From positions 1 to 5,827 of the forward strand of contig DDPN01000155.1 in NCBI GenBank assembly GCA_002342205.1: DNA of 5,827 nucleotides, in the 5' to 3' direction. The notes under the pieces are model-generated. The model was not told where the DNA came from. It saw only the letters and a list, made by a program, of their open reading frames with translations, and ran no database searches. This DNA comes from Chitinophagaceae bacterium UBA2467 (GTDB taxonomy: Bacteria; Bacteroidota; Bacteroidia; Chitinophagales; Chitinophagaceae). A program made the position numbers and the translations under genes. Below, in pieces: positions 1 to 5,120 of this stretch (position 1 is its first letter; every line of letters starts with the position of its first letter).

Positions 1-887
1 GTAGTGTCTGTTGCGCCACCATATTTTACATTGAAAGCTTCGATAGTTCTTTGCCAGCCAGTAGCATAGTTGTTATTCTTAAGGGTGTAAACTTCCCAGA
101 ATTGAAGATTGGCTGTGCTCTGCAATAACTTCCGGACTCTTTCCTTGTCCTTAATACCTGGTAATTCAACGGTAATTAATCCGCGATTAGGAATAGGGTT
201 GATAGAGGGCTGTGCAACTCCAAACTGGTCAATACGTGTGCGAAGACGGTCGAACGTCAGATCAAACGCAGCTCTTGCTTGCTCTCTGATGTAATTTTCA
301 ACTTCCTGATCTGTAGATTTTATGTTGATTGCATTGGAACTTGCTCCTGAAAATAAAGTAGCAAGTGGTCGTGTTGTTTCTAATTTGCGGTACTCTTGAA
401 TGAAAAGAGTGATAAAGTCTGCGTCACTGTTTGCTTTTCTTAAATCCGCATTTTTTAGGGCATTCAAAAAATTTGGATCAGCTGAGTTATTCGATAATGA
501 GCGCAATAAACCAGACATCTCTACTTCAAGGGTGACATTCATTCCCCCTTGCAAATCCAGTCCCAAGTTTAACTCCTCTTCTTTCGCCTTTTTATAACTC
601 ATGGCGCCATTGATGCCATAGGTTACTGTTTCGTTTTCACTGGCTTTGATCAGGCTGTCTTGGTAAGCACGTTTTCTAGTGTCCAAGAATTCTTGCCAAA
701 CTGCCTGTGAGTCCTTGTTAGAAGGATATTTTACAGAAGGAGTCGGATAGGCTTTACTAACGTATTGTGCGGCCTTATCTGCTGCTTTTTGTTCAAAATT
801 TTTGACCAACCAGGTAAAAGATAGTTGGTACAAAGAATAGATAATCAACAGCGCGGTAAAAAAGCGAACCAAACCTTTCAGTTGCAT
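1..887 (-). CDS. secDF: Protein translocase subunit SecDF, N-terminal part (3' end beyond the window)
   Basis: This is the SecD half of the membrane protein that works with SecYEG and uses the proton gradient to help pull exported proteins into the periplasm. Reading starts at the ATG complementary to 885-887 and stays open for 295 codons to the left edge. A hydrophobic segment at about residues 6-28 is the first transmembrane helix, followed by the periplasmic P1 region. The SecD signature LGLDLQGG is at 108-115, and the conserved stretch FDRLRTRIDQFGV (212-224) followed by PGIKD (243-247) is typical of SecD. About 80 residues separate the first helix from the signature, a spacing I associate with Bacteroidota fused SecDF proteins. 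The fusion with SecF is inferred from this lineage, since the SecF half is outside the window. No Shine-Dalgarno sequence precedes the start. A promoter-like element lies about 30 bp upstream, so it probably begins its own transcript, separate from yajC. Confidence 0.93.
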   Translation of the reverse strand, partial: MQLKGLVRFFTALLIIYSLYQLSFTWLVKNFEQKAADKAAQYVSKAYPTPSVKYPSNKDSQAVWQEFLDTRKRAYQDSLIKASENETVTYGINGAMSYKKAKEEELNLGLDLQGGMNVTLEVEMSGLLRSLSNNSADPNFLNALKNADLRKANSDADFITLFIQEYRKLETTRPLATLFSGASSNAINIKSTDQEVENYIREQARAAFDLTFDRLRTRIDQFGVAQPSINPIPNRGLITVELPGIKDKERVRKLLQSTANLQFWEVYTLKNNNYATGWQRTIEAFNVKYGGATDT

Positions 888-918
888 GAGTATTGATTTA
901 CTGAATTTTAAAGGACGG

Positions 919-926
919 CAAATATA
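919..926 (-). promoter_or_regulatory. Putative secDF promoter, -7 element
   Basis: On the minus strand the sequence reads TATATTTG, an exact match to the Bacteroidota -7 consensus TAnnTTTG, followed by C. It lies 31 bp upstream of the secDF ATG, which would give a leader of roughly 25 nt. The -33 TTG is not well preserved; the nearest candidate is an ATG within TTTTATGAC, 21 bp upstream. The -7 match is seen; promoter function is inferred. Confidence 0.5.
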
Positions 927-959
927 GCTTTTTCAGGGAATTTTAGTCATAAAAAAGGC

Positions 960-989
960 TTGGATTACCCCTGCTGGAAAATTAGTTTG
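960..989 (+). promoter_or_regulatory. Putative promoter of the aminotransferase gene
   Basis: TTG at 960-962 is followed after 19 bp by TTAGTTTG at 982-989, which matches seven of the eight positions of TAnnTTTG (two of them unconstrained). The spacing fits the 17-23 bp known for Bacteroidota primary sigma factor promoters. The start codon lies 32 bp downstream. It would be transcribed divergently from the secDF promoter within the same 134-bp spacer. Confidence 0.4.
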
Positions 990-1021
990 ATGTATATTGC
1001 TCCGCATCCATCCCTATTAAA

Positions 1022-2221
1022 ATGCCACACTTATCTTCCCTTTTAAATCGATTTAATGAGCCAGAAACCCTGAAAATGGCCAAATTGGGCCGCGAATTGA
1101 GGGCAAACGGGGTAGACGTAATAGATCTGAGTTTGGGCGAGCCTGATTTTGATACTCCTAACCATGTCAAACAAGCTGCTATCCGTGCTATTGAAGAAAA
1201 TTGGAGTCACTATACACCGGTTCCCGGGTTTTTGGATTTACGTGAAGCTGTATGCGAAAAGCTCAAACGGGATAATAAGCTGGACTATAAACCTACCCAG
1301 ATTGTGGTTTCCACTGGGGCGAAGCAAAGTCTAGCCAATTTGATTCTGTCTCTGGTTGATGAAAATCAGGAAGTAATTATTCCAACACCTTATTGGGTTA
1401 CGTATAGCGAGCTCGTTAAAATTGCACGAGGCAAAGTTGTTGAAATAAGGACGAGTGCAGAAAGTGGGTTTAAAATCACCCCTTCTCAATTAGAGGCTGC
1501 TATTACTCCACAAACAAGGGTTTTCTTGTTTTCGTCTCCCTGTAATCCAAGTGGTGCAGTTTATAACGAAGAAGAATTAGAAGCGCTGGTAAAAGTTTTT
1601 GAAAAATATCCAGACATTACAATTATCTCGGATGAGATCTATGAGTATATCAATTTTGTTGGCAATCACGTTAGTATCGCTTCATTTCCTTCGGTAGTTG
1701 ACCGCGTAGCAATTGTTAATGGCCTGAGTAAGGGTTTTGCAATGACAGGTTGGAGGGTAGGGTATATTGCTGCATCTGAAACTATTGCAAAAGCTTGCGA
1801 AAAAATTCAAGGACAATTTACCAGTGGAACAAACTCTATTGCTCAGCGTGCAGCGATTGCAGCCCTTCGGGAAGATCTAAGGCCCACACAGGAAATGGTA
1901 AAAGAGTTTGCGGCTCGTCGAGAGTTGGTGTTACAGCTAGTCTCAAAAATTCCAGGCATACAATGTCCATCTCCAGAGGGAGCTTTTTACATTTTTCCTG
2001 ATATGCGCGCTTACTTTGGTCGCTGGGACGGGGAACAACAGATTAAAAATGCAGCAGATCTTTCCATGTTTCTTCTAAATAAAGCTCATGTATCTTCCGT
2101 CATGGGCGATGCATTTGGAGAGCCCAATTGTATTCGCTTTTCATTTGCAAATAGTCGAGAAAAAATCAAAGAGGGTTGGGCGAGAATTCAGCAGGCTTTG
2201 GGTTCGCTGCGCGATGCTTAA
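1022..2221 (+). CDS. PLP-dependent class I aminotransferase, aspartate aminotransferase Ib type
   Basis: A 399-residue fold-type I aminotransferase, the usual length for the family. It probably moves an amino group between aspartate and 2-oxoglutarate in the cytosol; prephenate or a related acid could be an extra or alternative substrate in this subgroup. Visible active-site features: SLGEPDFDTP (37-46), PYW (123-125) beside the cofactor, CNPSG with Asn175, SDEIY with Asp204 that contacts the pyridine nitrogen, and GLSKGFAMTGWRVGY with Lys237 as the Schiff-base lysine and Arg245 for the phosphate. Arg372 in IRFSF should bind the substrate alpha-carboxylate. GAKQ with Lys101 corresponds to the lysine that recognises the distal carboxylate in subgroup Ib enzymes (Thermus type), which favours a dicarboxylic substrate. 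The ATG follows an A-rich TATTAAA, as usual in Bacteroidota. Its last 56 bases overlap the end of coaE on the other strand. Homologues are named aspB, aspC or aatA; the exact substrate is inferred. Confidence 0.93.
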   Translation: MPHLSSLLNRFNEPETLKMAKLGRELRANGVDVIDLSLGEPDFDTPNHVKQAAIRAIEENWSHYTPVPGFLDLREAVCEKLKRDNKLDYKPTQIVVSTGAKQSLANLILSLVDENQEVIIPTPYWVTYSELVKIARGKVVEIRTSAESGFKITPSQLEAAITPQTRVFLFSSPCNPSGAVYNEEELEALVKVFEKYPDITIISDEIYEYINFVGNHVSIASFPSVVDRVAIVNGLSKGFAMTGWRVGYIAASETIAKACEKIQGQFTSGTNSIAQRAAIAALREDLRPTQEMVKEFAARRELVLQLVSKIPGIQCPSPEGAFYIFPDMRAYFGRWDGEQQIKNAADLSMFLLNKAHVSSVMGDAFGEPNCIRFSFANSREKIKEGWARIQQALGSLRDA

Positions 2222-2789
2222 GTTCCTGGTCAATTTTTAGAATCTGAGATAACAATGGTGATGATTCATCATTTACGATTGTGAAGTCACACAGTTTTTG
2301 TTTGAGTGATTCCTCCAATTGAAGGTCAATTCTTTTTTTAACCTGTGAGGGGTCTGAGTGATCGCGCTTGATGACACGTTGTATACGCAGATTCTCCGGA
2401 GCTGTTACACCAATGATATAATCTAGTTCGGACGCAGCACCGCTTTCAAATAAAAGAGCAGCCTCCTTAATGACATAGGGTGCATTTTGTTGTTGCATCC
2501 ATTTATTAGCGTCCTCAATTGTAGCGGGGTGAATCAGTGCATTTAACCAATCAATTTTTTCTTTATCAGAAAAAACAATTTTTGAGAGGTGAGCTCGATT
2601 CAATTCTCCATTAATATACGACTCAGGGCCAAACTTGTCAATGATAGCCTCTTTGAGGGCAGGGCGCTCTACCATTATACGCTTAGCAGCTTCATCTGCA
2701 TTGTAGATAGGGACGCCAAGTGATTCAAAAATGCGGGCAACAATAGTTTTCCCGCTTCCTATTCCTCCTGTGAGCCCAACGCGCAGCAT
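2166..2789 (-). CDS. coaE: Dephospho-CoA kinase
   Basis: CoaE catalyses the last step of coenzyme A synthesis, the ATP-dependent phosphorylation of the ribose 3'-hydroxyl of dephospho-CoA. The 207 residues are near the usual 195-210. The P-loop is GGIGSGKT (8-15). Asp32 in NADEAAK is the conserved acidic residue of the CoA-binding region, IHP at 86-88 and ALLFE at 111-115 are family motifs, and RVIKRD (138-143) belongs to the lid with its conserved arginines. The conserved IVND is at 171-174. The start ATG is one base beyond the yajC stop codon, so the two are probably translationally coupled, and coaE is the last gene of the nusB operon. The final 18 codons and the stop lie within the opposed aminotransferase gene. 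These residues, rich in Pro, Ala and Asn, are not part of the recognisable kinase fold. Confidence 0.96.
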   Translation of the reverse strand: MLRVGLTGGIGSGKTIVARIFESLGVPIYNADEAAKRIMVERPALKEAIIDKFGPESYINGELNRAHLSKIVFSDKEKIDWLNALIHPATIEDANKWMQQQNAPYVIKEAALLFESGAASELDYIIGVTAPENLRIQRVIKRDHSDPSQVKKRIDLQLEESLKQKLCDFTIVNDESSPLLSQILKIDQELKHRAANPKPAEFSPNPL

Positions 2790-2790
2790 G

Positions 2791-3117
2791 TTATTTTTTA
2801 TCAGTGGAGGCCGGCTTATTTAGTGCCTGTGTCCAGTCCATACTGATTGCAGATTTTTCAATCTTGAGGTAACTACCAGGGCTGGTTTCGATTTGCAAAG
2901 TAGCATCCTCGTTTACTTTATTGATGGTTGCGTGAATACCTGCAATTGTTACAATTTTATCACCTTTCGTAAGGTTGTCAATAAACTCCTTTTGACTTTT
3001 AGCACGCTTTGCTTGCGGACGAATAAAAAATAGCCAAAAAACAAGGATCATTAGTCCAAGAAAAATAAATTGAAAACCTCCGAAACCAGGTTGTGCAGCT
3101 TGTTGAAGTAAATACAT
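2791..3117 (-). CDS. yajC: Sec translocon accessory subunit YajC
   Basis: YajC is a small inner-membrane protein that associates with SecDF and YidC in the holotranslocon; its contribution to export is minor or poorly defined. The 108-residue protein has the family layout: a short Gln/Gly-rich N-terminus, one transmembrane helix at about 15-32, the diagnostic FFIRPQAKRAK (30-40) directly after it, then a small cytosolic domain with LTKGDKIVTIAGIHATI (49-65), the equivalent of the conserved GD-V-T-GGI-G pattern. The C-terminus is a short Lys-rich tail. It sits 12 bp downstream of the DUF1573 gene and one base before coaE. It is not adjacent to secDF, though both are on the minus strand with about 1.9 kb between them. 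In many Bacteroidota, as I recall, a YbbR-like gene stands between yajC and coaE; none is here. Confidence 0.95.
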   Translation of the reverse strand: MYLLQQAAQPGFGGFQFIFLGLMILVFWLFFIRPQAKRAKSQKEFIDNLTKGDKIVTIAGIHATINKVNEDATLQIETSPGSYLKIEKSAISMDWTQALNKPASTDKK

Positions 3118-3129
3118 AATTATTAAAGT

Positions 3130-3585
3130 TTAATTGGTAGAAGGAATAGTTCCTCCAAAGCTAAGTGTGTGATTTTTTGTTGGGTTAGTATTGGCAGTAA
3201 CATGAACTTGTTTTGCTATTACACCTGTGCCGCTTCCATTAAATGTGGCTTTGATAACTCCTTCTTCTCCAGGCAAAAGTGGTTTTTCAGGTTTTTCGGG
3301 AACGGTGCATCCGCAAGATGCCGAAACCCCTTCGATGATAAGCGGTTTGTCACCTACATTTTTAAAGCGCCAGGTGATTTGTACTTCCTTGCCTGATTTT
3401 AATTGACCTAATTGACGATCAATAGAATCGATCCATTGAATTTGGGTGTATTTTGTTGTGTCCTCGAGTGCCGCTTTTTCAGCTAATTGAGCTTCAGTGC
3501 CTGCTTCAGGATTATTTTGCTTGCTGATGTCCCTGCAGGAAAGCAAGAAAGCCGTTGAAAGCAGGATGATTGTGATCTTTTTCAT
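3130..3585 (-). CDS. DUF1573 domain lipoprotein
   Basis: A 151-residue predicted lipoprotein of unknown function. The signal sequence MKKITIILLSTAFLLSC ends in the lipobox LLSC, with Cys17 as the expected lipidated residue, so the mature protein should be anchored in the inner or outer membrane. After a charged linker (about 18-60), the rest matches DUF1573, an immunoglobulin-like beta domain related to the ASPM/SPD-2/Hydin group: ITWRFKNVGDKPLII (70-84), the hallmark SASCGCTVPEKP (88-99), and LPGEEGVIKATFN (104-116). Cys91 and Cys93 of the CGC motif are conserved in the family; their role is not known to me. Residues after Cys17 (RDISKQ) do not resemble the acidic surface-export signal described for some Bacteroidota lipoproteins, so a periplasm-facing position is more likely. 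It is second in the operon, 23 bp after nusB. The family is common in this phylum, but its function cannot be read from context. Confidence 0.9.
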   Translation of the reverse strand: MKKITIILLSTAFLLSCRDISKQNNPEAGTEAQLAEKAALEDTTKYTQIQWIDSIDRQLGQLKSGKEVQITWRFKNVGDKPLIIEGVSASCGCTVPEKPEKPLLPGEEGVIKATFNGSGTGVIAKQVHVTANTNPTKNHTLSFGGTIPSTN

Positions 3586-3608
3586 GGTGTCAGCATTTAA
3601 AAGTAAAA

Positions 3609-4553
3609 TTAGTTTTTCGTCGCTTTAGTACTCTTTTTGAAATCTGTTTTTTGCAACTTTCCCTCTTCCTCTAATTCTTTTCGAATATTGTCTAAAATGC
3701 CATTTACAAATTGACCACTTTGTGTGGTGCTATAATCTTTCGCCATATCAATGTATTCATTCAGTGTCACTTTTGGAGGGATGGTCTCAAAATATAAAAA
3801 CTCTGCCACGCCCATTTTCATCATGATCATATCTAACAAGGCGATTCGATCAGGATCCCAATTCTTCAGCTTTGGTATTATCAAGGATTCTAAGTGTTTA
3901 TCCTTTTCAAGAACTGTTTTAAGGAGTGACTGTGCAAACTTCTCTTTTTCAGGATCGATGATAGTATCAAACGAAACGCTGGATGGCTTTTGAAGCAGAG
4001 AGCCTAACAATTGAACTACGGATTCCGCATCGTCATCAAAATTGCTGTATAGCTCCTCTATATGTGCAATAAAAGAAGGATTGGCAAGTAGAAGATCATT
4101 TAAAATGAATTCCATGATGCTTCTTTCTTCTCTTTTTTGCCGGGCAGGGTCTTGGAGATAGTTTTGATACGTTTCAGTCTCAATAAGCTGACTGTGAATT
4201 TTTCGAATCAATTCTGCATCTGTTCTGTTTTCTGGTTTTAAGGTTGCCACCTGTTTTTGGAAGTCAGGTTTTTCTATGATAAGCCATAAAAGCTCATTTC
4301 CGGCAAGCTTTGTGTTGACATTCAGGTCTTCCTGCGTCGGTAAATGTTTGGAAGCTTTTTTAAAAGCATAGGTCTCAGTATAGCGTAAAACCTGTGTTAG
4401 AAACCAAGTAAGATAGACAAACAACTGTCGGGTCTGTGCTAATTGTTTGTCAAGAAGTTCGTGAATTTTGGCGGGGGCTGGATTCTCCTCAAATGTGGTA
4501 ATGCCATAAAGCACCTGCATCACCTTTATTCTAATATTACGTCTACTGATCAT
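3609..4553 (-). CDS. nusB: Transcription antitermination factor NusB, long Bacteroidota form
   Basis: NusB, with NusE (ribosomal protein S10), binds boxA RNA and supports antitermination on rRNA operons. The 314-residue product is over twice the length of E. coli NusB (139). The N-terminus SRRNIRIKVMQVLYG (3-17) matches the NusB start, and the C-terminal part holds the rest of the fold: NWDPDRIALLDMIMMKMG (231-248), PPKVTLNEYIDMAKDY (259-274) and the signature FVNGILDNI (282-290). Between them lies a long, mostly helical, charged region (about 20-200) with no motif I recognise; this expanded form is normal in Bacteroidota. The last 14 residues form a Lys/Thr-rich tail. The ATG complementary to 4551-4553 is chosen because it places the conserved RRxxRIKVMQ at the start. 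It is the first gene of the operon with the DUF1573 gene, yajC and coaE, behind a promoter-like sequence 23 bp upstream. Confidence 0.94.
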   Translation of the reverse strand: MISRRNIRIKVMQVLYGITTFEENPAPAKIHELLDKQLAQTRQLFVYLTWFLTQVLRYTETYAFKKASKHLPTQEDLNVNTKLAGNELLWLIIEKPDFQKQVATLKPENRTDAELIRKIHSQLIETETYQNYLQDPARQKREERSIMEFILNDLLLANPSFIAHIEELYSNFDDDAESVVQLLGSLLQKPSSVSFDTIIDPEKEKFAQSLLKTVLEKDKHLESLIIPKLKNWDPDRIALLDMIMMKMGVAEFLYFETIPPKVTLNEYIDMAKDYSTTQSGQFVNGILDNIRKELEEEGKLQKTDFKKSTKATKN

Positions 4554-4576
4554 TTCTCAAGGAACTAATTCGGGTG

Positions 4577-4609
4577 CGAAGATAGCTTTTTCGTGAGATA
4601 TCGACCCAA
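4577..4609 (-). promoter_or_regulatory. Putative promoter of the nusB-DUF1573-yajC-coaE operon
   Basis: On the minus strand TTG (complement of 4607-4609, in the context TATTTGGG) is followed after 22 bp by TATCTTCG (complement of 4577-4584). The latter differs from TAnnTTTG only by C for T at the seventh base. The spacing is within the known 17-23 bp. The nusB ATG is 23 bp further on, implying a very short leader. The 17 bases around the -7 element (4576-4592) match the secDF promoter region at 15 of 17 positions. Confidence 0.45.
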
Positions 4610-4665
4610 ATAGGTTGCACTGAAAAAATGACATAACTAATGTGTAAATATCTAAAAATGAGCAG

Positions 4666-4690
4666 TTTTGTCGTTGAATTACTGACAAAA
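4666..4690. promoter_or_regulatory. Perfect inverted repeat in the nusB/groES spacer, candidate operator
   Basis: TTTTGTC (4666-4672) and GACAAAA (4684-4690) form a perfect 7-bp inverted repeat with an 11-bp spacer, so equivalent bases in the arms are 18 bp apart along the arms' starts, under two helical turns. It lies about 45 bp upstream of the proposed groES -7 element and about 110 bp upstream of the nusB start. The spacer is long for an RNA hairpin and there is no GC-rich stem, so a site for a dimeric DNA-binding protein is more likely than a terminator. No regulator is known to me for this sequence. Confidence 0.3.
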
Positions 4691-4735
4691 ATTACGGCGG
4701 ACTATTAAAAAAACAGGCTGGCATACATTTTATGG

Positions 4736-4743
4736 TAATTTCG
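4736..4743 (+). promoter_or_regulatory. Weak candidate groESL promoter, -7 element
   Basis: TAATTTCG differs from TAnnTTTG at one base and, like the nusB element (TATCTTCG), has TTCGC where secDF has TTTGC. It would give a leader of about 50 nt before groES. No TTG lies 17-23 bp upstream. A second candidate, TACATTTT at 4724-4731, also differs at one base and also lacks a partner. No CIRCE element is visible anywhere in 4554-4798. Confidence 0.3.
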
Positions 4744-4746
4744 CCG

Positions 4747-4766
4747 CCCACCCGTTGATAAGTGGG
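4747..4766 (+). other. Small inverted repeat in the groES leader
   Basis: CCCAC (4747-4751) and GTGGG (4762-4766) can pair as a five-base-pair stem with a ten-base loop, close to the expected 5' end of the groESL transcript and 32 bp before the start codon. The stem is short and no U-run follows, so it is not a terminator. It might protect the mRNA 5' end or be fortuitous. Confidence 0.25.
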
Positions 4767-4798
4767 AAACCATTAACAAACAAAAATCAAAACAAGCT

Positions 4799-5080
4799 AT
4801 GGCTAAGAAAGTAAATGTTAAGCCGCTACACGACCGTGTGATCGTGAAGGCAGCCGCTGCGGAAGAGAAAACTGCAGGTGGTATCATTATTCCGGACACT
4901 GCCAAAGAAAAGCCGCAGCGTGGAACTGTTATCGCTGCTGGACCTGGTAAAAAGGATGAGCCAGTTACAGTAAAGGCAGGGGATACTGTACTTTATGGAA
5001 AGTACGCGGGAACAGAAATCCAGATTGATGGAGATGATTATTTAATCATGCGCGAATCTGATATTCTGGCAATCGTTTAA
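4799..5080 (+). CDS. groES: Co-chaperonin GroES
   Basis: GroES forms the seven-subunit lid that closes the GroEL folding chamber in the cytosol. The 93 residues agree with the family. The N-terminal VKPLHDRVIVK (7-17) is the conserved first strand, AEEKTAGGIIIPDTAKEKPQ (21-40) is the mobile loop with the GGIII anchor (27-31) that binds the GroEL apical domain, then RGTVIAAGPGK (41-51), VKAGDTVLYGKYAGTEI (58-74) and the C-terminal YLIMRESDILAIV (81-93). The ATG follows an A-rich leader (CAAAAATCAAAACAAGCT) without a Shine-Dalgarno sequence, as is usual in Bacteroidota. groEL follows 40 bp later on the same strand with no terminator between them, so the two form the standard bicistronic operon. 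It is divergent from the nusB operon. Confidence 0.97.
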   Translation: MAKKVNVKPLHDRVIVKAAAAEEKTAGGIIIPDTAKEKPQRGTVIAAGPGKKDEPVTVKAGDTVLYGKYAGTEIQIDGDDYLIMRESDILAIV

Positions 5081-5120
5081 GTTGAGACAAACGCATTAAA
5101 AAAAATAAAACTACTGTACT

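Noticed and set aside
109..597. Two plus-strand open frames (109-294, 400-597) within the left region
   Set aside because: They are antisense to an uninterrupted secDF frame with clear SecD motifs and show no family resemblance of their own.
982..1170. Minus-strand open frame across the aminotransferase start
   Set aside because: It is antisense to the conserved N-terminus of the aminotransferase and covers its promoter; no recognisable protein.
1149..2001. Plus-strand open frames at 1149-1334 and 1795-2001
   Set aside because: Out-of-frame readings inside the aminotransferase gene, whose own frame is intact and conserved.
3169..3993. Plus-strand open frames at 3169-3396 and 3751-3993
   Set aside because: Antisense to the DUF1573 and nusB genes; composition reflects the complementary codons.
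4554..4798. CIRCE heat-shock operator upstream of groES
   Set aside because: I looked for TTAGCACTC / GAGTGCTAA and close variants; neither arm is present.
4705..4905. Minus-strand 66-codon frame across the groES start
   Set aside because: Half of it is antisense to the conserved GroES N-terminus, and the rest covers the groES leader; no motif seen.
5081..5120. A-rich run between groES and groEL as a terminator
   Set aside because: No hairpin precedes it, and on the coding strand it is A-rich rather than T-rich, which fits a translation-start context in this phylum.
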